Below the pieces are notes generated by a model. It had not been told where the DNA came from. It was given only the letters and a program-made list of their open reading frames with translations, and searched no databases. This document shows positions 57,357-64,000 of a DNA stretch of 64,000 bases, piece after piece. Made by a program: the position numbers and the translations under genes. The DNA lies in the NCBI GenBank assembly GCA_020161775.1, contig JAIUOW010000009.1:62001-126000 (forward strand), written 5' to 3'. This stretch comes from Pseudomonadota bacterium (GTDB taxonomy: Bacteria; Pseudomonadota; Gammaproteobacteria; Burkholderiales; Burkholderiaceae_C). The stretch's first letter is position 1. Each line of letters opens with the position of its first letter.

Positions 57357-58283
57357 ATGCCGATCTGGAACATGTCCTTCACGCCGCCCGAGGTCATCGA
57401 GGCACCCGTGCTCACGCGCCTGCCCGATGAATTCCGCAAGCCGCGCCGCACCGACTGGACCGACGCCAACAAGGGCGGCCACATCATCGACAGCTTCCTC
57501 GAAGGCCCGGCCTTCGACCGCGAAGGCAACCTGTACGTGGTGGACATTCCCTACGGCCGCATCTTCCGCATCTCGCCGCAGCTGCAGTGGACGCAGGTCG
57601 CCGAGTACGGCGGCTGGCCCAACGGCATCGCCATCCACAAGGACGGCGGCGTGTGGATCGCCGACTACCGCCAGGGCATCCTTCGCATGGACCCGAAGAC
57701 GCTTGCGATCGAAACCGTGCTGGGCCACCGCAACAGCGAATCGTTCAAGGGCATCAACGACCTGACCTTCGACGGCGAGGGCAACCTGTGGTTCACCGAC
57801 CAGGGCCAGTCGGGCCTGCACGACCCCACGGGCCGGGTGTACCGCCTGCGCGCCAATGGCCAGCTGGACTGCGTGGTCCACGGCGTGCCCAGCCCCAACG
57901 GCCTGGTGGTGGACGACGCCAGGAAGGCGCTCTTCGTGGCCGCCACACGCGCCAACGCCGTGTGGCGCGGGCCGATCCAGACAAGCGGCAGCGTGACCAA
58001 GATGGCGGCCTTCCAGACCTTCTTCGGCACCAGCGGCCCGGACGGCCTGGCGCTGGACGTCGAAGGCCGCCTGTGCATGGCGCACGGCAGCCTGGCCGGC
58101 ACCTTCGTCATGAATGCGCGCGGCGAGGTGACGCACTTCCTGCGCAGCAGCGCGGGCAGCATGGTGACCAATGTGGCCTACCGGCCCGCAACGGCGCAGC
58201 TCGTGATCACTGAATCGGAAAGCGGCAGCGTGCTGCAGGCAACGCTGCCCGCGGCGGGGCTGGCGCTGTATTCACACACCTAG
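57357..58283 (+). CDS. SMP-30/gluconolactonase-like hydrolase
   Basis: The 308-residue six-bladed beta-propeller has LEGPAFDREGNLYVVDIPYG (metal-binding Glu at 49), FKGINDLTFDGEGNLWFTDQG and PSPNGLVVDD as typical blade motifs. Family members hydrolyse lactones using Ca or Zn. No signal peptide is seen. It follows the Bug gene by 16 bases and probably acts on a lactone intermediate of the same pathway. Confidence 0.88.
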   Translation: MPIWNMSFTPPEVIEAPVLTRLPDEFRKPRRTDWTDANKGGHIIDSFLEGPAFDREGNLYVVDIPYGRIFRISPQLQWTQVAEYGGWPNGIAIHKDGGVWIADYRQGILRMDPKTLAIETVLGHRNSESFKGINDLTFDGEGNLWFTDQGQSGLHDPTGRVYRLRANGQLDCVVHGVPSPNGLVVDDARKALFVAATRANAVWRGPIQTSGSVTKMAAFQTFFGTSGPDGLALDVEGRLCMAHGSLAGTFVMNARGEVTHFLRSSAGSMVTNVAYRPATAQLVITESESGSVLQATLPAAGLALYSHT

Positions 58284-58300
58284 ATGGATAGGGGTCCGCA

Positions 58301-58325
58301 GGGTTATGCGCGAAACGCATGACCC
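58301..58325 (+). terminator. Stem-loop at the end of the catabolic operon
   Basis: GGGTTATGCG and CGCATGACCC form a 10-base-pair stem with one G-T pair and a CGAAA loop, 18 bases after the SMP-30 stop. There is no T-run, so termination may be factor-dependent. Confidence 0.5.
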
Positions 58326-58411
58326 CCTTCAAAGCTGGCCTTGGACTTTTGGCAGCCAGCCGCCTACGCTTCGCTCCTGAAAAACAACGCCTCTGTTGTC
58401 AGGAGTTCAAC

Positions 58412-59716
58412 ATGTCCAAGGCATCCACCGCCGCCCCCTCCCCCAACGCCCTGCCCTCCTACCTGGACGCCGGCAACCTCGGCCCATGGGGCATCTACCT
58501 GCAGCAGGTGGACCGCGTCACGCCCTACCTGGGCCACCTGTCGCGCTGGGTCGAAACCCTGAAGCGCCCCAAGCGCGCGCTGATCGTGGACGTGCCCATC
58601 CACCTGGACGACGGCACCGTGGCCCATTACGAAGGCTACCGCGTGCAGCACAACACATCGCGCGGCCCCGGCAAGGGCGGCGTGCGCTTTCACCAGGACG
58701 TGACGCTGTCCGAAGTGATGGCGCTGTCGGCCTGGATGTCCATCAAGAACGCCGCGGTGAACGTGCCCTACGGCGGCGCCAAGGGCGGCATCCGCGTGGA
58801 CCCGCGCACGCTGTCGCGCGGCGAGCTGGAGCGCGTGACGCGCCGCTACACCAGCGAGATCGGCATCATCATCGGCCCCAACAAGGACATCCCCGCGCCC
58901 GACGTCAACACCGACGGCCAGATCATGGCCTGGATGATGGACACCTATTCCATGAACCAGGGTTCCACCGCCACCGGTGTGGTCACCGGCAAGCCGATTG
59001 ACCTGGGCGGCTCGCTGGGCCGGGTGGAAGCCACTGGCCGCGGCGTGTTCACCGTGGGCATGGAGGCAGCCAAACACATTGGCCTGGACGTCAGTCAGGC
59101 CCGCGTGGCCGTGCAGGGCTTTGGCAACGTGGGCGGCACCGCGGCCAAGCTGTTCGCCGAAACCGGCGCCCGCGTGGTGGCCGTGCAGGACCATGGCGGC
59201 ACCATCTACCGCGAGGCCGGCCTGAACGTGCCCGAGCTGCTGCGCCATGTGGCCGAACACCGCACGGTGGCCGGCTTTGAAGGCGCCGAGACGCTGAAGA
59301 CCGACCAGTTCTGGGACGTGGAATGCGACATCCTGATCCCCGCCGCGCTGGAGGCACAGATCAACAAGGACAACGCCGGGCGCATCAAGGCCCGCATGGT
59401 GATCGAAGGCGCCAACGGCCCCACCACCCCCGAGGCCGACGACATCCTGAAGGAGCGCAACATCCTGGTGCTGCCCGACGTGATCGCCAACGCGGGCGGC
59501 GTGACGGTGAGCTACTTTGAATGGGTGCAGGACTTCTCCAGCTTTTTCTGGGACGAAGAAGAAATCAACGCCCGGCTGGTGCGCATCATGCGCGCGGCCT
59601 TCGCCAGCATCTGGCAGGTGGCACAGGACCACCAGGTCACGCTGCGCACGGCCACGTTCATCGTGGCGTGCAAGCGCATCCTGCACACGCGCGAGCTGCG
59701 CGGGCTCTACCCCTGA
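58412..59716 (+). CDS. gdhA: Glutamate dehydrogenase
   Basis: This 434-residue hexameric-type dehydrogenase interconverts glutamate and 2-oxoglutarate. Catalytic Lys124 is in [13 protein letters not shown], and the dinucleotide fold follows in [12 protein letters not shown]. Length and the [10 protein letters not shown] segment match the NAD-type bacterial/archaeal enzyme more than the E. coli NADP GdhA; cofactor choice is uncertain. ATG 58412 has an AGGAG box. Confidence 0.95.
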   Translation: MSKASTAAPSPNALPSYLDAGNLGPWGIYLQQVDRVTPYLGHLSRWVETLKRPKRALIVDVPIHLDDGTVAHYEGYRVQHNTSRGPGKGGVRFHQDVTLSEVMALSAWMSIKNAAVNVPYGGAKGGIRVDPRTLSRGELERVTRRYTSEIGIIIGPNKDIPAPDVNTDGQIMAWMMDTYSMNQGSTATGVVTGKPIDLGGSLGRVEATGRGVFTVGMEAAKHIGLDVSQARVAVQGFGNVGGTAAKLFAETGARVVAVQDHGGTIYREAGLNVPELLRHVAEHRTVAGFEGAETLKTDQFWDVECDILIPAALEAQINKDNAGRIKARMVIEGANGPTTPEADDILKERNILVLPDVIANAGGVTVSYFEWVQDFSSFFWDEEEINARLVRIMRAAFASIWQVAQDHQVTLRTATFIVACKRILHTRELRGLYP

Positions 59717-59855
59717 AACCTGAGGCACCGGGTCGCAGTCAGGCGGCGCCGCTTTGGGCACCACGCCATGCAGCTGGCGCGCGACGGTGCGGTAGATCTT
59801 GACGCGGGTGAGGGACAGGCTGGTCAGGGGTTGCGAGGTTACAGTCGTTCGCGGC

Positions 59856-60338
59856 TCAAAGAACCCGCAGCACCTCAAACTGCTGCCGGATGGGAGCGAC
59901 CTGAATCGACACCTCATCACCCTCGCATGTGCCCAGCAAGGCCCTGCCCAAAGGGGCTTCGCTGCTGATGACCTGAACGAGCTGCGCGCCGCTGACCAGC
60001 TTCATGCTGCCCCCATTCGGGCCGAGAAAAAAGTGTTGCGGCTTGCCGCCGGAATCAACCAGACAGACCAGCGCGCCGAGCTGTATGCCTTTGCTGGCGT
60101 CGTAGGGACGTGGGCTGAATTGGCGCCACATAGTCAACGCCTGGCGGATGGCGTCAGCGCGCCGGGCCTGGCCAGTGGCCAGGTAGGCGGCTTCGAGTCC
60201 CAATGTGTCGTATTTGTTTTCGGCGACGTTTTCTTCGTGGGTGGCCGTTTCATGGGCCGACTGGGCCGCCTGTTCGGTTTGCAGCAGGTCTTCGGCGAGC
60301 CGATCCAGCACCTGCTGGCGCAGCAGGAGTTTGTCCAT
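59856..60338 (-). CDS. GreA/GreB-like C-terminal domain protein
   Basis: This 160-residue protein has an N-terminal helical part (MDKLLLRQQVLDRLAEDLLQ) and a C-terminal FKBP-like GreA/GreB domain (FFLGPNGGSMKLV ... SSEAPLGRALLGTCEGDEVSI). The acidic tip (Asp-x-x-Glu) of true transcript-cleavage factors is not evident, so it is more likely a Gre-like regulator of RNA polymerase. It sits 17 bases after the stop of the formylglycine-enzyme-like gene on the same strand. Confidence 0.8.
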   Translation of the reverse strand: MDKLLLRQQVLDRLAEDLLQTEQAAQSAHETATHEENVAENKYDTLGLEAAYLATGQARRADAIRQALTMWRQFSPRPYDASKGIQLGALVCLVDSGGKPQHFFLGPNGGSMKLVSGAQLVQVISSEAPLGRALLGTCEGDEVSIQVAPIRQQFEVLRVL

Positions 60339-60355
60339 GATGAAAGGTGGGCGTC

Positions 60356-61093
60356 TCATCGGCAGCGGGCGCAGCGAAAGCCGATGTACACGACGCTCGT
60401 GTCAGCGGGTTTGTCCTGCCGGTGTTCGTCGCGCATCTGCGCGGCGCCGTACCACCAGGAACCGCCGCGCGTGCGCTTGTCTGCGCCCGCACCGCTGTCG
60501 ACCCACTCCCAGGCATTTGCGCCCATGTCGTACAGACCGTTCACACCCGCCTTGGTGGTGCCAACTTCAGCATGTCCCCGGCCACGGGATGTCACCGCGT
60601 GCGCGGCGGTCTTGACCGGACCGCAATCACCGAGGCAGTTCGCGCCCTCGGGGCTGGTCCCGGTCGGGTACGGATAGCGGCGGCCCGTGACGAACCCGCC
60701 CGATGGCTTTGCGCGCCGTTCCACGTAGGCCGCCTCACCCCACTCGGCATCCGTCGGCAGGCGCTTGCCCGCCCAGCGGCAAAATGCTTCGGCTTCCGCG
60801 TAGGTCACGTGCACCGCCGGCTCGCGCGGCCCCGCTGGAGTACCGAATGGGGTGCGCCAGGTCCAGCCTGGCCGCTGTTGCCATCCGTTCTCATAGGTGC
60901 TGCCACCGCCCGCCCGCTCGGCCGCTGTCACCGTGCCGGTCGCATCGACGAAGCGGCGGAACTCGCCGATCGGGGTCTCGGTCCTGTCAATCTCGAAGTC
61001 GCCAACCGCCTGCATGTCGGCTCCTCGCGCGCTGAAACCCGCCAGCAGGGCCGCCGACCCGGTGGCAATGCAAAGGAATCGGTTGAGCATCAT
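60356..61093 (-). CDS. Secreted formylglycine-generating-enzyme-like (SUMF1) protein
   Basis: This 245-residue protein has a signal peptide (cleavage near ARG-A at 24/25) and a compact FGE-sulfatase domain: MQAVGDFEIDRTETPIGEFR, AVHVTYAEAEAFCRWAGKRL, PTDAEWGEAA and RGGSW...YIGFRCAR. The Cys pair that binds copper in true formylglycine-generating enzymes is not in its expected place (AAQMRDEHRQ there). It is probably a non-catalytic or differently active member. No sulfatase gene is near. Confidence 0.85.
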   Translation of the reverse strand: MMLNRFLCIATGSAALLAGFSARGADMQAVGDFEIDRTETPIGEFRRFVDATGTVTAAERAGGGSTYENGWQQRPGWTWRTPFGTPAGPREPAVHVTYAEAEAFCRWAGKRLPTDAEWGEAAYVERRAKPSGGFVTGRRYPYPTGTSPEGANCLGDCGPVKTAAHAVTSRGRGHAEVGTTKAGVNGLYDMGANAWEWVDSGAGADKRTRGGSWWYGAAQMRDEHRQDKPADTSVVYIGFRCARCR

Positions 61094-61185
61094 GTGCTCA
61101 TTTTGCCGTGACCGATCGGCGCTGGCGCGTCAACGTCCCACGGGGGCCAGATGCTGGCACCAGGCAAAGTGACTACAGTCGCGCC

Positions 61186-61923
61186 ATGACCTATGAACTG
61201 CACTACTGGCCGACGATCCCGGGTCGCGGCGAATTCGTTCGCCTGGCGCTCGAAGCGGCCGGCGCGACTTACGTGGACATCGCACGGGGCCCGGAGGATG
61301 CGGGCCGCGGAGTGCCTGCGATGCTGCGCACGCTCGGCGACCGCAGCCTGCGCCAGCCGCCCTTCGCGCCGCCCTTTCTCAAGGACGGCGATTTCGTCAT
61401 CGGCCAGACCGCCGCCATCCTGCAGTACCTTGCACCGGCGCTGAAGCTGGTGGCGCGCAGCGAGCAGGCGCGCGCCTGGACGATGCAGATCCAGCTGACC
61501 ATCGCCGACATGGTGACCGAGGCACACGACACGCATCACCCCATCGCGTCGAGCCTGTACTACGAAGACCAGAAAGCCGAAGCGCTGCGGCGTGCCGCCA
61601 ACTTCTGCAGCGAGCGCATGCCGAAATTCATGCAGTGGTTCGAACGCATCCTTGCGCAAAACCCGGCCGGCGATCGCTGGCTGGTCGGCAATCGCATGAG
61701 TTATGCGGACTTGTCGCTGTTCCAGCTTGTCGAAGGCCTGCGCTATGCATTCCCCCTGGCGGCCGGGCGGGTGCTCTCGCGCGCACCGCGGGTGGTCAGC
61801 ATGCACGGCCGTGTGGCCGCGCAGCCGCGCGTGGCTGCGTACCTGCGAAGCGAGCGCCGCATTGCATTCAACGAAGAAGGAATCTTTCGGCGCTATCCGG
61901 AGCTGGACAGGCCCACAGGCTGA
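61186..61923 (+). CDS. Glutathione S-transferase-family protein
   Basis: This 245-residue protein has a thioredoxin-like N-domain (ELHYWPTIPGRGEFVRLALE, and GQTAAILQYLAP) and an all-helical C-domain (LVGNRMSYADLSLFQLVEGL). The Tyr near the N-terminus (YWPTIPGRG) is the likely glutathione-activating residue, as in sigma/alpha-like GSTs. ATG 61186 gives MTYELHYW. It is a single gene divergent from the SUMF1-like gene. Confidence 0.88.
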   Translation: MTYELHYWPTIPGRGEFVRLALEAAGATYVDIARGPEDAGRGVPAMLRTLGDRSLRQPPFAPPFLKDGDFVIGQTAAILQYLAPALKLVARSEQARAWTMQIQLTIADMVTEAHDTHHPIASSLYYEDQKAEALRRAANFCSERMPKFMQWFERILAQNPAGDRWLVGNRMSYADLSLFQLVEGLRYAFPLAAGRVLSRAPRVVSMHGRVAAQPRVAAYLRSERRIAFNEEGIFRRYPELDRPTG

Positions 61924-62276
61924 GTTCACACGGGCTGCCGTGCATGCCAATGGCAGCTTTCGACCCAATGCAGCCATAGAGTTGCGGTCCGCCGTTCTTT
62001 CAAGGCTTTCGACGGTGACCATCGTCGAAAAAGAGCGCACGCGCGTGCGCGCGTACCCACCGGAATTCAAGAGTCGAGCCCGTGGGCTAAACCGACTGTT
62101 CCGAGGGCGTCGGTCGCCAAAGTATCACTCGCGCACGGGCTGAACACGAACATGCTGGCATTCGTGGCCGCGCGAGCGAATGCCGGCGTCCAAGCCGCAG
62201 CCGTGTGGCTGCAAACTGCGGGAAAACACTTAGTTAGATATCTAAGCATTTCTCGGAGAATCGTGCTGGAGGCACC
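61924..62276. other. Gap before the Rieske/ABC operon
   Basis: No gene is supported in these 353 bases. The last 60 bases hold a perfect 12-base palindrome (62234-62245), probably an operator, and an AGGAGG-like ribosome-binding site before the Rieske gene. The rest shows no clear structure. Confidence 0.6.
62230..62247 (+). promoter_or_regulatory. Candidate MarR-type operator
   Basis: TTAGATATCTAA at 62234-62245 is a perfect palindrome inside CTTAGTTAGATATCTAAGCA, about 31 bases before the Rieske gene start. MarR-family regulators bind such AT-rich symmetrical sites in aromatic-catabolism promoters. The regulator is not in the window. Confidence 0.4.
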
Positions 62277-62663
62277 ATGGACCAGACAGCTCACATGCAC
62301 GAGACCTTTAGCCAAACCATTGAACTCGCCGACTTGCCGGAAGGCGAATCCCGGCGCTGCCAATTCGACGGAGCCGCCGTCGCGCTGTTCCGCGTCGAAG
62401 GCTGCGTTTATGCGACCCAGGACGAGTGCACGCACGGCAGGGCTTCCTTGGCCGACGGATACCTGATCGGCGACGAGGTTGAGTGCCCCCTTCACCAAGG
62501 CATGTTCAACGTTCGCACCGGAGCGGTCACCGCTGCCCCTTGCACCCAGGCTCTCAAGACCTACGCCGTTGAAGTCCGCGACGGCGTGATCTACCTCGCT
62601 CCCTCATCCGCCAAGGCCGAGTCGCCGACCGGCCAGACCCCCCCCAAAGGAGACACTGCATGA
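62277..62663 (+). CDS. Rieske ferredoxin, dioxygenase-component type
   Basis: The 128-residue ferredoxin has cluster ligands Cys51-x-His53 (ECTHG) and Cys70-x2-His73 (CPLHQG), as in ferredoxin components of ring-hydroxylating dioxygenases. An AGGCACC box lies before ATG 62277. Its stop overlaps the start of the ABC-transporter binding protein by 4 bases. Dioxygenase genes are not in the window and may lie beyond base 64000. Confidence 0.9.
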   Translation: MDQTAHMHETFSQTIELADLPEGESRRCQFDGAAVALFRVEGCVYATQDECTHGRASLADGYLIGDEVECPLHQGMFNVRTGAVTAAPCTQALKTYAVEVRDGVIYLAPSSAKAESPTGQTPPKGDTA

Positions 62664-63832
62664 AACTTCTTCGCCTGATGGCGCTTGGCGCCGTCGCCGC
62701 CTGTATCGGCACGGCGCAATCGCAAACGCCGGCACCCATCAAGATAGGTTTCGTCGGCGAGCTTTCGGGTCCGCAAGGCGCCTTGGGCCAGGACCAGTAC
62801 GACGGATTCATGATGGTCGTGGAACGCAACGGCGGCAAGCTCGGCGGTGTCCCGGTGCAGATCATCAAGGAGGATTCCCAGCTCAAGCCCGACGTCGCCA
62901 CGCAGATAGTGCAGCGCCTGATCGAGCGCGACAAGGTGCCAATCATCACCGGCGTGACTTTCTCCAACATCATGATGGCGATCCACAGGCCGGTGACCGA
63001 GAAGGAAGTGTTCCTTATCGGCTCAAACGCCGGCCCCTCCCCCATCGCCGGCTCCGCGTGCTCACCGTACCAGTACGTCGTGTCGTGGCAGGTGGACCAG
63101 CTCGCGGAAGTGTTCGGCGTTCACGCCAACAGCAAGGGCTACAAGAAGGTCTACCTGATGGCGCCCAATTACCAGGCGGGCAAGGACTTTCTCTCCGGCT
63201 TCAAGCGGACTTTCAAGGGCCAGATCGTGGACGAGGTCTATACGAGCCTCAACCAGCCGGACTTCTCCGCGGAACTGACCCAACTGAATGCGGCCAAGCC
63301 GGACGCCGTTTTCGTCTTCTATCCGGGCGGCCTGGGCATCAACTTCGTGAAGCAGTACCAGCAAGCGGGCCTGCTCGGCAAGGTGCCGCTCATGTCGGGT
63401 GGCGCTGTCGATGGCACCACGCTGCCCGCATTGAAGGAAACAGCACTAGGCGTGCTCGGCGCCTTCCCTTGGGGTCCCGACCTGGACAACAGGGCGAACA
63501 AGCGATTTGTCGAAGAGTTCGAGCGCAAATACAACCGTATTCCAGCAGCTTTTGCTGCCCAAGGCTATGACTCCGCGCTCCTGCTCGACTCGGCGATCGC
63601 CAAAGTCAAGGGCAACGTAGCCGACAAGCGCGCCTTCATGGCAGCCCTCAAGACCGCTGAATTCGAGTCCGTTCGCGGGTCGTTTAAGTTCGGCAACAAC
63701 AACTTCCCCGTGCAGGATTTCCACATCCAGGAAGTCGCCAAGGACACCAAGGGGCGCGTGAGCCTCAAGACGATCGCCACACCGTTCAAGGCCCAGGCAG
63801 ACTCGTACCACACGCAGTGTGCGATGAAGTGA
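62660..63832 (+). CDS. ABC transporter substrate-binding protein, branched-chain-type
   Basis: This 390-residue periplasmic binding protein of the LivK/Leu-Ile-Val-binding type has a signal peptide (cleavage near AQS-Q at 21/22), then IKIGFVGELSGPQGALG and YGVSFSNI-like segment ITGVTFSNIMMA. Members in aromatic catabolic operons bind benzoate- or phenylalkanoate-like acids. Coupling to a Rieske ferredoxin supports an aromatic substrate, but this is inference. Confidence 0.92.
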   Translation: MKLLRLMALGAVAACIGTAQSQTPAPIKIGFVGELSGPQGALGQDQYDGFMMVVERNGGKLGGVPVQIIKEDSQLKPDVATQIVQRLIERDKVPIITGVTFSNIMMAIHRPVTEKEVFLIGSNAGPSPIAGSACSPYQYVVSWQVDQLAEVFGVHANSKGYKKVYLMAPNYQAGKDFLSGFKRTFKGQIVDEVYTSLNQPDFSAELTQLNAAKPDAVFVFYPGGLGINFVKQYQQAGLLGKVPLMSGGAVDGTTLPALKETALGVLGAFPWGPDLDNRANKRFVEEFERKYNRIPAAFAAQGYDSALLLDSAIAKVKGNVADKRAFMAALKTAEFESVRGSFKFGNNNFPVQDFHIQEVAKDTKGRVSLKTIATPFKAQADSYHTQCAMK

Positions 63833-63870
63833 TCGTCTGATCGCCAGTCCACATCAGTGCCCACATCCAG

Positions 63871-64000
63871 ATGACCGCCTCCGTCATCCTCACCCAGTTG
63901 CTCAACGGCATCCAGCTGGGGGCGCTGCTCTTCCTTCTCTCCGCCGGGCTCACGCTGGTCTTCGGGATCATGAATTTCGTGAACCTGATGCACGGCTCGC
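63871..64000 (+). CDS. ABC transporter inner-membrane permease, LivH-type (partial)
   Basis: The first 43 codons of a branched-chain-type permease are present; the gene runs beyond the window. The sequence ILTQLLNGIQLGALLFLLSA and FGIMNFVNLMHGS is the typical LivH N-terminus. It follows the binding-protein gene by 38 bases and is surely part of the same transporter operon. Confidence 0.9.
   Translation, partial: MTASVILTQLLNGIQLGALLFLLSAGLTLVFGIMNFVNLMHGS

Noticed and set aside
59717..59855. Possible gene remnant on the minus strand after gdhA
   Set aside because: A protein-like stretch of about 28 residues ends in a stop here, but it is too short and has no recognisable family, so it is not listed as a feature.

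Overview
The window is a 64 kb piece of a G+C-rich chromosome whose conserved gene order (plsX-fabHDG-acpP-fabF-rpoE-rseAB-mucD, lepA-lepB-rnc-era-recO-pdxJ-acpS-nagZ, hemC-hemD-hemX-hemY, and argH divergent from an AlgZ/AlgR-like pair) points to a betaproteobacterium of the order Burkholderiales, most likely family Comamonadaceae. The genus cannot be fixed from the sequence alone. No rRNA, tRNA or CRISPR array was recognised.

Layout. 1-4800: tail of a surface-glycan cluster on the minus strand (start of an unidentified gene, an asparagine-synthase-like amidotransferase, a small phosphoglycosyl transferase, an HpcH/HpaI-type aldolase and a MurJ-like flippase). 4900-6440: lysS. 6529-25403: a long minus-strand block of housekeeping genes. 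It runs from yceD (DUF177), rpmF and the fatty-acid genes through the sigma-E stress module to lepA/lepB, RNase III, Era, RecO, PdxJ, AcpS and NagZ, with many 4-base start/stop overlaps. A low-G+C gap at 14283-14798 splits the block and carries two minus-strand intrinsic terminators and DnaA-box-like sites. 25429-33371: maf, an RsmI-like methyltransferase, sppA, a Rieske protein, a gph-like phosphatase, rluC and rne, the last with a leader of about 500 bases.

33448-37939 is the most unusual part. It is a 4.5 kb element with 13-base perfect (22-base near-perfect) inverted ends, a 10-base flanking duplication, and an asymmetric set of internal end repeats (two on the left, four on the right), but no recognisable transposase. 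It carries a truncated zinc-ribbon/Vsr-like nuclease gene, a winged-helix-like gene, a frameshifted small gene and an operon for a PACE-type efflux pump, a PaiB-like flavin protein, an ABM-fold protein and a cystathionine-gamma-synthase-like PLP enzyme. It is inserted in the last codon region of hemY, so HemY now ends in three residues encoded by the element, and hemY has been moved away from the rne terminator that used to lie at its end.

37928-44869: hemY, hemX, hemD, hemC (minus) and divergent ppc. 44870-45495: a gene-free mosaic of nested inverted repeats. 45496-48834: a TctD/TctE-like two-component pair, a TerC-family membrane protein and a universal stress protein. 48847-53253: an AI-2E-family transporter, an AlgR/AlgZ-like pair and argH. 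53285-58283: an IclR regulator divergent from a catabolic operon (HMG-CoA-lyase-like, CoA transferase, tripartite-tricarboxylate binding protein, SMP-30 lactonase-like). 58412-64000: glutamate dehydrogenase, a GreA-like protein, a formylglycine-enzyme-like secreted protein, a glutathione transferase, then a Rieske ferredoxin followed by a branched-chain-amino-acid-type ABC transporter that runs off the end.
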